Source of the DNA: JBHJHP01 sp042219855
GTDB lineage: Bacteria > Bacteroidota > Bacteroidia > Bacteroidales > UBA5342
Assembly (NCBI RefSeq): GCF_042219855.1
Contig: NZ_JBHJHP010000002.1
Location: 496,001-560,000 of the forward strand
Reading direction: 5' to 3'
DNA: 64,000 nt
Shown here piece by piece: positions 1-8,951 of the stretch (position 1 is the stretch's first letter; every line of letters starts with the position of its first letter). Position numbers and translations under genes: made by a program. The notes beneath the pieces are model-generated. The model was not told the origin of the DNA. It was given only the letters and a program-made list of their open reading frames with translations, and did no database searches.

Positions 1-726
1 TGGGCTGCTGAATTGCATCAGTACAAAGGAAAGTATTATTATTTCGCCACATTTACCAACAGAAGCGTGAATATCGATACTGTTCGTGGCAATGTCATAA
101 ACAGAAGAGCCAGCCATATACTGGTCAGTGATACACCGGATGGTCCGTATGTACCCATGGATGATCCTACCTATCTTCCGGCAGACAAACCAACCCTTGA
201 TGGCACATTCTGGGTGGATAAGGACGGAAAACCATATATGATTTACTGCTATGAATGGTTGCAGAACTTGGATGGTACAATTGAGAAAATAGAACTGAAA
301 CCTGATCTGTCAGGCAGTGTAGGAGAAGGTAAACTACTGTTCAGAGCCAGTGATTCACCCTGGAGCAGGGAACGCGATGAAAATGGAAACGTAAAACCGA
401 ATAAGGTTACGGATGGTCCATATCTTTTTAAAACCGGAACCGGCCGACTGGGAATGATCTGGACCAGCTGGGTTTATGATGTATATACGCAGGGCGTTGC
501 ATATTCAGAAAGTGGTACACTTGATGGACCATGGATTCAACAGAAGGAACCGATAACACCGGCTAATTTTGGCCATGGCATGTTGTTTAAAACGTTGGAT
601 GGAAAAGATCTGATGTCGGTTCACAGCCATAAAAAAGTAAACGGACGAACTGTCAGAATTCCGCATCTGTTCGAAGTGGATCTGTCCGGTGATAAGTTAG
701 TGGTTAAAGGGCCATATCAACCTTAA
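1..726 (+). CDS. Glycoside hydrolase family 43 enzyme, 3' part (5' end outside window)
   Basis: The frame is open from base 1, so the N-terminus lies outside the window and the TTG at 13 is not the start. The fragment opens with W-A-A-E-L-H, matching the W-A-P-E-L-H strand of GH43 five-bladed propellers. Codons 66-77 (L-D-G-T-F-W-V-D-K-D-G-K) fit the second blade, and codons 136-143 (V-T-D-G-P-Y-L-F) fit the blade that usually carries the general acid. Family members hydrolyse xylosides or arabinofuranosides, usually outside the cytoplasm. Asp138 stands where many GH43 proteins have Glu in an E-G-P motif; some subfamilies may naturally have D-G-P. No sorting domain follows, so T9SS export is not indicated. 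It ends just before a symmetric terminator. Family is fairly sure, substrate is not. Confidence 0.85.
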   Translation, partial: WAAELHQYKGKYYYFATFTNRSVNIDTVRGNVINRRASHILVSDTPDGPYVPMDDPTYLPADKPTLDGTFWVDKDGKPYMIYCYEWLQNLDGTIEKIELKPDLSGSVGEGKLLFRASDSPWSRERDENGNVKPNKVTDGPYLFKTGTGRLGMIWTSWVYDVYTQGVAYSESGTLDGPWIQQKEPITPANFGHGMLFKTLDGKDLMSVHSHKKVNGRTVRIPHLFEVDLSGDKLVVKGPYQP

Positions 727-735
727 AATATAAAT

Positions 736-763
736 AGAGTCAGCCTGTAAAAAGGCTGACTCT
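736..763. terminator. Symmetric bidirectional terminator
   Basis: A perfect 10-bp inverted repeat, AGAGTCAGCC (736-745) and GGCTGACTCT (754-763), with an 8-nt loop. It lies between two convergent genes, 10 nt after the GH43 stop, and is followed on the plus side by a T-rich run. Being fully symmetric it could stop transcription from both sides. Confidence 0.75.
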
Positions 764-809
764 TTCATTTTCCTGTTTTTACTTTAGGTAAAACCCCTGC
801 GATATAGTT

Positions 810-2069
810 CTAGTTTTTCATGATGGTCACTTTTATCATCTCATCCACCATTGGGTAAGGGAACCCGTCATTCACCATCATCACGTTTCCGCCTTCAACG
901 GTGTTGGCCTGCGTTTGCGTTCCGGGATATTCATTCACTTCCGTTCCTGCATCCCATAAGCTGAACCATTTCGTGATGTCTTTCATTCCCGGTGAAGATG
1001 ATAATGTGAATCCGGTATCTCCCGTACCTAAGAACAGGTCGTTTGAGGCACCAAGCATACTCGCTATACTCAGGCGCTGTCCGGGATAGGCTTCAAATGA
1101 AAAAATATACTTTTCTCCCGGGAAAATTGGTGCCGGAGCAGCAGCACCATCAGGAGTATTATAAACGCCAGTCTGATAACCTTCACCCATCAGAGAGGTA
1201 TGAACTACGGAAGGATCACCCATTTCGGCCAGTTGTTCGAGGCCTTCACCATAATCCGGTGTGTTGTTTGTAAATATTGGCATCTCCTTATTATCATGTA
1301 CCACAAATACGCCCGGTGCAATCGGAGATACATAGCCACTGTTCATCGCAAGATAATCACCTAATACCGATGCATTTCCTGTTTCAGCCAAATCTTCAAG
1401 TCCTTTACCATAATCTGCCGTTCCTTTTTCAAACAGGGGATTATCCATGCTGTGAACCACCCATGCCACGGGTGATATCGCTGTTGTACTTCCACCCATG
1501 TTATCAATAGTCACCGTAAACATATGGTTACCGTTGTATTCAAGAGTGACCATCAGGTTAGTTGCTACGGTACCGTAATCGTAACCATCACCCACATCCG
1601 ACATGAGCATAACCGTACCTGTTTCATCCGCACCATCATGCATATTGCTCATACCCGGCATCTGGTTCATTTCGGTTCCGGCATCCCAAAGCATGACACT
1701 GGAGGTTATATCACCGGTTACCGGATTGCCGCCACTGTACAAATTGATACCCATACCATCCGGAGCATAAAATCCATCGTTTGAAAACCCATACATGGTT
1801 GCAAAGGACAACATATGCTTAGGTCCGGCATAAAACGAAAATTTATAGGAATGCCCCGGTAAAGCAGGTCCCGGATCTGATGCGCCTTCCGGAACAGCAA
1901 CAACACCAGACTGAAAATAACTGTAGGCATTGAATACGTTTTCAACGGTTACAGTATACATCGCCTTTTTATGAGAATGTTTTCCGTCATGAATCTGATT
2001 ATATTTTTCACAAGACACAAAAAATAATCCGATCATTGTAAGTCCAAAAGTTAAACGTAGTAGTTTCAT
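810..2069 (-). CDS. Spondin_N-domain lipoprotein with internal duplication
   Basis: A 419-residue secreted protein. Residues 1-20 form a lipoprotein signal ending in F-V-S-C, so Cys20 is the likely lipidated residue. The body has Spondin_N hallmarks: a T-V-T-V-E-N-V-F opening, S-P-G/P-A-L-P-G-H segments, a W-D-A-G-T-E motif, and G-V-F-V-V-H-D followed by G-L-E-Q-L-A-E. These occur twice. The Y-F-Q-S-G-V-V and W-D-A-G-T-E elements recur near residues 50-135 and 300-385, and two copies of the P-x-F-x-x-G-L-E-x-L-A-E block sit near residues 200-235 and 245-290. The domain was named from animal spondins/reelin and occurs in bacterial surface proteins; its bacterial role is not established. No gene of related function is adjacent. 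Confidence 0.75.
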   Translation of the reverse strand: MKLLRLTFGLTMIGLFFVSCEKYNQIHDGKHSHKKAMYTVTVENVFNAYSYFQSGVVAVPEGASDPGPALPGHSYKFSFYAGPKHMLSFATMYGFSNDGFYAPDGMGINLYSGGNPVTGDITSSVMLWDAGTEMNQMPGMSNMHDGADETGTVMLMSDVGDGYDYGTVATNLMVTLEYNGNHMFTVTIDNMGGSTTAISPVAWVVHSMDNPLFEKGTADYGKGLEDLAETGNASVLGDYLAMNSGYVSPIAPGVFVVHDNKEMPIFTNNTPDYGEGLEQLAEMGDPSVVHTSLMGEGYQTGVYNTPDGAAAPAPIFPGEKYIFSFEAYPGQRLSIASMLGASNDLFLGTGDTGFTLSSSPGMKDITKWFSLWDAGTEVNEYPGTQTQANTVEGGNVMMVNDGFPYPMVDEMIKVTIMKN

Positions 2070-2150
2070 AATACTGATTTTTAAAATTTATCTACGACGA
2101 AGTTCCGGGAAAACTATCACAGAAAAGTCACAGAATCTACACGTTTCCAT

Positions 2151-2183
2151 AAAAAAATTCCCGGAAAGTAATTTCCAGGAATT
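2151..2183 (-). terminator. Rho-independent terminator of the msrBA gene
   Basis: Arms at 2156-2167 and 2172-2183 (12 bp, 4-nt loop) followed on the minus strand by seven T. The single non-complementary position is an A-C clash in plus-strand RNA but a G-U pair in minus-strand RNA, so the hairpin is complete only for the minus strand. It lies 30 nt beyond the msrBA stop. Confidence 0.75.
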
Positions 2184-2213
2184 TAATTATGAGTCAGTTA
2201 CAGAAATGTCTTT

Positions 2214-3167
2214 TTAGAACCTTTTTGTATAGCCATGGCAGTAAGGCGTACCTCCTTTCCGGTCATAATGATCCTGGTGATAATCCTCAGCTTTGTAGAA
2301 TGTTGTAGCCGGTGATAATTTGGTCACTACATTAAAACCTTTGTCTTTCAGTATGCCAATGAGTTTCTCTGCTGTATTTTTCTGATCCATATTCCGGTAA
2401 AAAATTTCTGACCTGTACTGATCCCCAATATCGGGGCCCTGACGATTCATCTGTGTCGGATCATGAATTTCAAAAAATAGCCTGGCCAGTGTTTCATAAT
2501 CCGTCTTTTTCGGATCATAAACGATCTCAACAGCCTCTGCAAAACCTGTTGTATGGCTGCATACCTCTTCATAAGTCGGATTTTTAATATGTCCTCCGAT
2601 ATAGCCATCGACAGCATCAAGTACACCCGGTGCTTTTTCCATATAATATTCCACACCCCAGAAACAACCACCGGCAAATATGGCCGTATCGGAAGTGGCA
2701 TCTTTGGGTGGATGAGACGGAATAAAAACCAGACTAACGGAATTTACGCAGTGCCGGGTATTTTTTGGTGTAAAACCTTCACCGGTAAATACATGTCCCA
2801 AATGTGCACCACAATTGCTGCAGGTGATCTCTGTTCGCATACCATCCGGATCGGGAGTTCGTGTCACTGCTCCCGGAATCTCATCATCAAAACTTGGCCA
2901 GCCACACTGTGCATTAAACTTATCTGATGACCTGTATAATTCGGCTCCGCAACGTTTACAAACATATACCCCTTCCTGCCAGAAATCTTCATACTTTCCT
3001 GTATAGGGACGCTCGGTTCCTTTATTAACGATCACGCGTTCTTCAGCCCGTGTTAACGGTCGAAAATAGCGACTGTCTTCTTTCTGCTTATCTTTTCCGG
3101 TTTGCGCACACCCGGTGAAGGTGATCACTGCCAGAACCATCATATTTATGATCCGTTTCATTTTCAT
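2214..3167 (-). CDS. msrAB: Bifunctional peptide methionine sulfoxide reductase MsrB-MsrA, exported
   Basis: Repairs oxidised methionine; MsrB acts on the R epimer and MsrA on the S epimer. The start at 3167 is preferred because AAAAGGAA lies directly before it and a lipoprotein signal then begins (M-K-M-K-R ... F-T-G-C); the frame stays open to 3233. The MsrB domain comes first, with two zinc-binding pairs (C-K-R-C and C-S-N-C) and the catalytic R-H-C-V-N-S. MsrA follows with its G-G-C-F-W-G active-site motif and G-D-Q-Y-R-S. About 317 residues is usual for a two-domain fusion. The signal peptide implies repair of envelope proteins. It is flanked by its own terminator and appears to be a single-gene unit. 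Confidence 0.93.
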   Translation of the reverse strand: MKMKRIINMMVLAVITFTGCAQTGKDKQKEDSRYFRPLTRAEERVIVNKGTERPYTGKYEDFWQEGVYVCKRCGAELYRSSDKFNAQCGWPSFDDEIPGAVTRTPDPDGMRTEITCSNCGAHLGHVFTGEGFTPKNTRHCVNSVSLVFIPSHPPKDATSDTAIFAGGCFWGVEYYMEKAPGVLDAVDGYIGGHIKNPTYEEVCSHTTGFAEAVEIVYDPKKTDYETLARLFFEIHDPTQMNRQGPDIGDQYRSEIFYRNMDQKNTAEKLIGILKDKGFNVVTKLSPATTFYKAEDYHQDHYDRKGGTPYCHGYTKRF

Positions 3168-3380
3168 TTCCTTTTTATGTTCATTCAATGGCATTACTCC
3201 GCGATAATTTTCATCTACAAAATTCATCATCAAAGATCACAGGAATATCACAAAGCCTTCAAATTTTTCCCAATTTTGAAAATAAGTCAGAGCGGAGAAG
3301 TGGAGTGCAACAGTTAGAACCAATAACCCCTGTTAATAGTTGTACAGCTTAAAATGAAAAATATATAATTTATTTAACAA

Positions 3381-4373
3381 TCAAAAGCGGTTCTTATATA
3401 TTTCAAGAATGATTTCCGTCGCATGACGTGCTGATTCACCCGTTATCAATGGTTCTTTATTTAAGCGTATTGCATCAACAAAATCCTGAATAATAAATTC
3501 ATGATTAGAGGTGTCATTCACGACAGCAGTTGCCGATCCGGTGTGCTGGTTCATGGCAGACTTAACGACGGACGGATTTTCTGTTCCTTCAATTTCCCAC
3601 CGTGTTATCACATCATTCTCCATCACCAGAAATCCCTTATCGGTGTAGATTTCCAGTTTTGCCGGAAAGCCCGGCTTTGTTGCTGTTGAGGCCGTAATGG
3701 TGCCTATCATCCCTTCCGGGTGAACACAAATTACTGCTCCGTGATCTTCTACCTCAATGTTGTGTACAAAGGTTCCCATGCTGCTCACCAGTTTTTGTGG
3801 TCTGCCAAAAAACCAGTAATACAGGTCTATATAGTGTGAGGCCTGCTGAATAAAAGGCCCACCACCGTCAATGTCCCATGTTCCACGATATGCAGAGGAG
3901 TTGTAGTAGGTATCATCCCTGTAGTTTTTCACTGAAAGATCAACGGAGAAAATTTTCCCAAGCTTTCCCTGATCAATCAGTTTTTTTACAACCGGATTAT
4001 CAGAACTATAACGGCGCTGGTAGGTAACACCCAGCTTCACATTGTTTTGCTGGCACGCAGATATCATTTCATCTATCGCCTTTGTGGAAATATCGATAGG
4101 CTTTTCACATAATATATGCTTCTTTAGCTGTGCAGCTTCAACCGCCCCAATATGATGTAACCCATTTGGTGTACAGATTATAACTGCATGGAATTCAATA
4201 TTCACACTGTCGAGGGAATGAAAAACCGGCAGATTCTCTAAAGCGGTAGTCTTTTCTGATTGGCGTGACACAAATGCAACAACCTCTGCTTTCTCAATTT
4301 TACGGATCGCAGAAACATAAGTGTTGGCAATATTTCCACTGCCGATAATTACAAATTTGATCTTCTCATTCAT
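3381..4373 (-). CDS. Gfo/Idh/MocA family NAD(P)-dependent oxidoreductase
   Basis: A 330-residue cytoplasmic dehydrogenase of the glucose-fructose/inositol dehydrogenase family. The N-terminus has the Rossmann motif V-I-I-G-S-G-N-I-A (residues 8-16). C-E-K-P-I-D near residue 90 is the family's C/E-K-P motif, with the lysine placed at the active site. G-G-G-P-F-I-Q-Q-A-S-H-Y-I-D supplies the conserved D/Q...H pair. Family members oxidise sugars, inositols or nucleotide sugars at one hydroxyl; the substrate here cannot be read from sequence. The next gene on the same strand begins 26 nt downstream, so co-transcription with the small membrane protein is possible. Confidence 0.88.
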   Translation of the reverse strand: MNEKIKFVIIGSGNIANTYVSAIRKIEKAEVVAFVSRQSEKTTALENLPVFHSLDSVNIEFHAVIICTPNGLHHIGAVEAAQLKKHILCEKPIDISTKAIDEMISACQQNNVKLGVTYQRRYSSDNPVVKKLIDQGKLGKIFSVDLSVKNYRDDTYYNSSAYRGTWDIDGGGPFIQQASHYIDLYYWFFGRPQKLVSSMGTFVHNIEVEDHGAVICVHPEGMIGTITASTATKPGFPAKLEIYTDKGFLVMENDVITRWEIEGTENPSVVKSAMNQHTGSATAVVNDTSNHEFIIQDFVDAIRLNKEPLITGESARHATEIILEIYKNRF

Positions 4374-4399
4374 GGTTTTTAATGTAAAAGATTCATCCC

Positions 4400-4867
4400 T
4401 TATTTAATCTCAATATCAAGTTGCCGCCCCTCATTATAAGCTTTTTTATCCATATCAGAACCAACCGCCATGCCGATAGTCATGCCAATGGGTATTCCAA
4501 TTCCGATAAAAGCCATATTTTTCAGACTTGCGCCAAATGCTACGCCTAATGGCACTCCAAAAGCAGCCATCCCAAGTGCCATCCACTGATTACGATAATG
4601 GTTTTTGGGAACAATCTTTAGTTCCTTTTCCATAAGTTTAATCAATGTGTTCTGTACTGCCCGTAATTTTTTATGAAAATCAGGACCGGGAATTTTAACC
4701 GCATTTATCTTATCTGTTTCAGCATTAATCATGCTGATGATTCTGTCCGGTATATCTTTTGTTTTTATTGCCAGGATAAGATTGTTGAGTTGCAGGTGTG
4801 CCTTTCGCATCTTCGCGTCTTCAGTATAATCCGGAAGTGGTTGCAGTTCATTTATCTTCATAAACAT
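4400..4867 (-). CDS. Hypothetical protein with glycine-rich membrane segment
   Basis: 155 residues; not recognised. The first two thirds are hydrophilic and helical with many Lys and Asp. Residues about 98-142 are glycine- and alanine-rich and hydrophobic, with repeated G-x-x-x-G spacing (F-G-V-P-L-G-V-A-F-G and I-G-I-G-I-P-I-G-M-T-I-G), which looks like two packed membrane helices or a glycine-zipper hairpin. The C-terminus is charged. A second ATG two codons in (4861) is an equally good start. It lies between an oxidoreductase and a cation transporter on the same strand without obvious functional linkage. Confidence 0.6.
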   Translation of the reverse strand: MFMKINELQPLPDYTEDAKMRKAHLQLNNLILAIKTKDIPDRIISMINAETDKINAVKIPGPDFHKKLRAVQNTLIKLMEKELKIVPKNHYRNQWMALGMAAFGVPLGVAFGASLKNMAFIGIGIPIGMTIGMAVGSDMDKKAYNEGRQLDIEIK

Positions 4868-4986
4868 CTACTGTTTAAAGTCACCGATAAATTTATAAAC
4901 AATCACAGGGAAATAAAAATTATAGCTTGAATAACAGGTATACTATTGTTAGTGTACATGATTCCAAACAGGTCTCCTTTTTCTGC

Positions 4987-5793
4987 CTAATCTTTTCTGC
5001 CAAGCTTAAGTATCCGGAACGCTCCACGCATAACAAGAATAAATACGATGGATCCGATAACGAGGTCCGGTTTATTGGATTGCAGCACCTTAACCAATAT
5101 GGCCGCTGCAATTACTCCCAGGTTAATGATTACATCGTTGGATGTAAAAATCATGCTGGCCTTCATGTGAGCTTCTTCCTTACTATTGGATTTCTGCAGC
5201 ATATAAAGACATATTCCATTGGCAAGCAATGCAAAAATAGACACGATAATCATCGTGGTAAAATCAGGGAGATGTGCACTGCCGATAAAACGCCTGATGA
5301 CTTCCATAAAACCAAGCACGGCAAGCAGAATCTGAAAATATCCTGCAAGCCTGGCAATATTCTTCTTTCTCACCAGGGTGCCTCCCACTGCAAAAAGGCT
5401 TAAACCGTACACAAATGAATCTGCGAGCATATCAAGACTGTCAGCCACTAATCCCATTGATTTGGAAATAAGTCCTGTTGATATTTCTATGATGAAGAAA
5501 ACAAAATTAATGACCAGCACTGCCCAAAGTACAATTCTTTGATTTGCAGCTTCTTCAATATCAGAAGGAGCAATCTGTTCTGTTGCTAATTTTTTCATAC
5601 CCAAATTCAGACTGTTTAATGCTTTTTCAATGGCATGAATATGCCCGTTATGGTAAACGGTTAATTGCCTTTGGGATAAATTGAACTCCATATTTTCAAT
5701 ATCCGGGTTCCCATCGAGTTTCATTCGGACAAGCCTCTCTTCCGAAGGGCAATCCATTTTATCGATTCGAAAAATCGTTTTATCCATTTCCAT
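4987..5793 (-). CDS. Cation diffusion facilitator-type transporter with N-terminal HMA-like domain
   Basis: 268 residues. Residues 1-75 resemble a heavy-metal-associated fold but with M-D-C-P-S-E-E in place of the C-x-x-C loop. A CDF membrane domain follows, with about five or six hydrophobic segments. The first metal-site helix reads V-A-D-S-L-D-M-L-A-D-S, keeping the D-x-x-x-D spacing, and a later helix carries T-S-N-D-V. CDF proteins export divalent metals (Zn, Co, Ni, Cd or Fe) in exchange for protons. The usual cytoplasmic C-terminal domain is missing; the N-terminal domain may replace it (inference). A perfect palindrome lies 42 nt upstream of the start. Confidence 0.8.
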   Translation of the reverse strand: MEMDKTIFRIDKMDCPSEERLVRMKLDGNPDIENMEFNLSQRQLTVYHNGHIHAIEKALNSLNLGMKKLATEQIAPSDIEEAANQRIVLWAVLVINFVFFIIEISTGLISKSMGLVADSLDMLADSFVYGLSLFAVGGTLVRKKNIARLAGYFQILLAVLGFMEVIRRFIGSAHLPDFTTMIIVSIFALLANGICLYMLQKSNSKEEAHMKASMIFTSNDVIINLGVIAAAILVKVLQSNKPDLVIGSIVFILVMRGAFRILKLGRKD

Positions 5794-5834
5794 TCCAGCA
5801 TTTTCATATGCATTAAAACGAATAAACGGGATTA

Positions 5835-5849
5835 ATTGTTGATAACAAT
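5835..5849. promoter_or_regulatory. Perfect 6-3-6 palindrome between divergent genes (candidate operator)
   Basis: ATTGTT-GAT-AACAAT lies between the minus-strand cation transporter (start 5793) and the plus-strand sensor kinase (start 6013). Position and symmetry suit a dimeric repressor site for the metal transporter, but no regulator gene is adjacent and chance cannot be excluded. Confidence 0.35.
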
Positions 5850-5983
5850 GCGCATTAATAAAATCCTAAAGGATAAAATCAGTAGAACAGAACGATGGAA
5901 CTTACTCTCTGACAGTCAACTGGTTTACACCTTGTATTTTGATTTTCCTTAATTTTTAAAGGCTTATGATGCGAATAAATTAG

Positions 5984-5991
5984 TATTTTTG
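5984..5991 (+). promoter_or_regulatory. Candidate Bacteroidota -7 box (TATTTTTG)
   Basis: Matches the TAnnTTTG consensus and lies 21 nt before the sensor-kinase ATG. No TTTG element is seen at the expected distance upstream, so the call rests on the -7 box alone. Confidence 0.3.
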
Positions 5992-6012
5992 GGAAAACAG
6001 TAAGGATTTGAA

Positions 6013-8907
6013 ATGACTCAGGAATTTATAGAAAATGCTACATTACTTGTAACACTTTCATTTCTTTATGGCATTATTGAATGGTACAAACGCGATCTAA
6101 ACCGGTTATATCACTTAACCAGTGGTTTATTATTCGGTCTTATAGCCATTGCAGCTATGATGAATCCGTTTGTCTATGATCAGGGAACCATATATGACGG
6201 CCGATCGGTGGTTCTGACCCTGGCCGGCCTTTGGGGCGGGGGTCTGACAGTGCTTATTTCAGCTGCCATATCGGCTGCTTACCGGATATACCTGGGTGGA
6301 GCCGGCACATTACCAGGACTCGCAACCATCCTGGTGTGCAGTGGCATCGGTTTACTGTTCCGCTATTACCTCAGGGAAAAACTGTACAAAATAAACTTCT
6401 GGCAATTCCTGCTTATCGGAATTATTTCCCATGTTTTCATGCTGCTTTCACAAATTGTACATCCTGAGCTCAAATTCAGTTATCTTTTCAATCAGCTATG
6501 GGTGCCGGTACTAACAGTATTTCCATTGGCATTTGCCATTATTTCCATTTTAATCCAGTTAATTGAAAACTATATAAAGAACTTCAATGCCAATAAGGAC
6601 GGTGAGGCATTATACCGCACCACATTGATGAGCATTGGAGATGCGGTAATTTGTACAGACACCCGGGGAAAAATCACCCAGATGAATGAAGTTGCAGAAA
6701 AACTGACCGGTTGGAAGTTTAACGAGGTGAAGGGGAAAAACCTGGAAACGGTTTTCCATATCATACACGAGGAGACCCGTGAGACCGCAGAAAACCTTGT
6801 TGAGAAGGTTATAAAGAGTGGAACCGTTGTTGGTTTGGCAGAACAGACGCTGTTAATTTCAAAAAACGGAAACGAGTTTCCTGTGGCTGACAGTGGTGCG
6901 CCCATAAAAAACAGTGAAGGTAAAACGATTGGTGTGGTGATTGTTTTCAGAGATCAGACAGATGAGCGAAAATACCAGAATGAACTCAAGGCGAGTGAAG
7001 CTCGCTACAAGGAACGTGAATTCTGGCTAAGAGAATCGCAAAGGGTCGGCAAAATTGGCACCTACGATCAGGATATCATAAATAACCACTGGACTTCTTC
7101 TGTTGTACTGGATGAAATTTTTGGAATCACAAAAAGTACGCCTCATACACTTGAGAGCTGGAATAAACTGGTGCATCCTGATCACAGAAAAGAGATGATG
7201 GAATACTTTATCAATTATGTGGTTAAAGGAAAACACCCGTTCGAAAAGGAGTATAAGATTATCCGGCATAATGATCAGGCTGTCCGCTGGGTATTGGGAA
7301 ACGGTGAACTGGAATTTAATGCCAAAGGGGAACCTGTAAGAATGTTTGGAACAATACAGGATATTACAGACCGGAAAAACTATGAAATACAGCTACAGGA
7401 AAGTGAAGAATCTTATCGCAATCTGTTTGATAATCATGCGGCCATTAAATTTCTTTTAGATCCCGATAACGGTGACATAGTTCAGGCCAATAAAGCGGCT
7501 TCAGAATTTTATGGATGGAGCATTCAGGAACTGAAAAAAATGAATATCGCTGAGATCAATGTTTTATCCAAAGATGAGATCAGGCATAAAATGGATTTGG
7601 TCCTGACGAATAAAAAAATATTTTTCGAACTTAAACATCGGCTCAAAAACGGGGAAATAAGAGATGTGGATGTCTATGCCAGCAAAACAGAGTATAAAGG
7701 GAAGAACCTTCTGCACAGTGTTGTTCATGACGTAACAGAGAAACGGAAGCTTTTTAATGATCTTGTAATTGCCAAAGAGAAGGCAGAAGAGAGTGAACGC
7801 TTAAAGTCGGCTTTTCTGGCCAATATGAGTCATGAAATAAGGACCCCGTTAAACGGCATACTGGGCTTTACCAATCTGCTTACCGAAAGTGATACGTTGA
7901 CGAAAGAAAACAGGCAGGAATTTGGAAGAATCATAAACAAAAGTGCTCAGGGCCTGCTGAAAATAATCAATGACATTCTTGATATTTCAAGACTTGAAAC
8001 AGGAAAAATTGTTTTTGATGAGTATGTTTTTGAAATCGGTACAATGCTTTCCAGTATCAATGCCATCTATCAGAATAAAATTAAAGAGTATAAAAAACCG
8101 GATGTATCCGTAAATGTAATAATACCTCCAAATCCGGTTTATTTAAACAGTGACGAGAATCGCCTCACCCAGGTCATTACGAATCTTCTGGACAATGCAA
8201 TTCGGTTTACCCATAAAGGTAGTATCGATTTTGGATTCATTATGAAAGACGATAAGACAGTCGAGATTTTTGTATCTGATACCGGTATCGGAATACCGGA
8301 AGACAAGCAGCAAATTATATTTGAACGGTTCAGTCAGGCCGATAATAATACCACCCGAAGTTACGGTGGAACAGGTCTTGGACTTGCCATTGTTAAAAAA
8401 CTGACGGAAATGATGGGAAGCAAAATTAATCTGGCATCAGAACAGGACAAAGGTTCAAAATTCTGGTTTCAGATGCCGGTTGCGCTATTGCCCCAGAAGG
8501 AAGTTGAGTCCGCAGCTAATGAGAAAATACGGACGAAAAAACAGGTAAACACAGAACAAATTCTTGTTGTAGAAGATGATCTGGCAAGCAAAGTTTACTA
8601 TGAAGAAATTCTGAAAGAGTCCTTTTCAAATATTCTGTATGCCGAAACCGGCCAGGAAGCCATGATGCTTTTCAACAAAACTAAACCGGATATCATACTG
8701 ATGGATATTGGGTTACCTGATATTAACGGACTGGACCTTGTGAAAAAGATACGGGAAACAGACGAGGATGTAATAATTATTGCACAAACAGCTTACGCTT
8801 TGCCCGGAGATGAACGCAAAGCTCTCGATGCCGGCTGTAACAGTTACCTGCCAAAACCGGTGAAAGAAGAACAGTTACTTCAGACCGTCAGACATTACCT
8901 TGGGTAA
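6013..8907 (+). CDS. Hybrid sensor histidine kinase/response regulator (membrane, multi-PAS)
   Basis: 964 residues. Five or six N-terminal hydrophobic segments (about 1-195) carry the G-L-W-G-G-G-L-T-V-L and G-G-A-G-T-L-P-G pattern of 5TM sensor domains (5TMR-LYT class). Three PAS domains follow (about 200-325, 335-460, 465-580). The HisKA H-box is A-F-L-A-N-M-S-H-E-I-R-T-P-L-N with phospho-acceptor His607. The ATPase domain shows D-N-A-I-R-F, D-T-G-I-G-I-P and G-G-T-G-L-G-L-A. The C-terminal receiver has V-V-E-D-D, phospho-acceptor Asp898 and Lys948. The receiver has no output domain, so phosphate probably passes on to another protein. It is a single-gene unit between divergent neighbours; the signal is unknown. 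Confidence 0.92.
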   Translation: MTQEFIENATLLVTLSFLYGIIEWYKRDLNRLYHLTSGLLFGLIAIAAMMNPFVYDQGTIYDGRSVVLTLAGLWGGGLTVLISAAISAAYRIYLGGAGTLPGLATILVCSGIGLLFRYYLREKLYKINFWQFLLIGIISHVFMLLSQIVHPELKFSYLFNQLWVPVLTVFPLAFAIISILIQLIENYIKNFNANKDGEALYRTTLMSIGDAVICTDTRGKITQMNEVAEKLTGWKFNEVKGKNLETVFHIIHEETRETAENLVEKVIKSGTVVGLAEQTLLISKNGNEFPVADSGAPIKNSEGKTIGVVIVFRDQTDERKYQNELKASEARYKEREFWLRESQRVGKIGTYDQDIINNHWTSSVVLDEIFGITKSTPHTLESWNKLVHPDHRKEMMEYFINYVVKGKHPFEKEYKIIRHNDQAVRWVLGNGELEFNAKGEPVRMFGTIQDITDRKNYEIQLQESEESYRNLFDNHAAIKFLLDPDNGDIVQANKAASEFYGWSIQELKKMNIAEINVLSKDEIRHKMDLVLTNKKIFFELKHRLKNGEIRDVDVYASKTEYKGKNLLHSVVHDVTEKRKLFNDLVIAKEKAEESERLKSAFLANMSHEIRTPLNGILGFTNLLTESDTLTKENRQEFGRIINKSAQGLLKIINDILDISRLETGKIVFDEYVFEIGTMLSSINAIYQNKIKEYKKPDVSVNVIIPPNPVYLNSDENRLTQVITNLLDNAIRFTHKGSIDFGFIMKDDKTVEIFVSDTGIGIPEDKQQIIFERFSQADNNTTRSYGGTGLGLAIVKKLTEMMGSKINLASEQDKGSKFWFQMPVALLPQKEVESAANEKIRTKKQVNTEQILVVEDDLASKVYYEEILKESFSNILYAETGQEAMMLFNKTKPDIILMDIGLPDINGLDLVKKIRETDEDVIIIAQTAYALPGDERKALDAGCNSYLPKPVKEEQLLQTVRHYLG

Positions 8908-8951
8908 TCTGTTTTACTGCATGCAGAGCGAACCCGTCTGAAAACTGGAAA

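Noticed and set aside
3168..3233. N-terminal extension of the MsrB-MsrA fusion to 3233
   Set aside because: The extension would put 22 polar residues before a clear lipoprotein signal; the ATG at 3167 has a purine-rich site before it.
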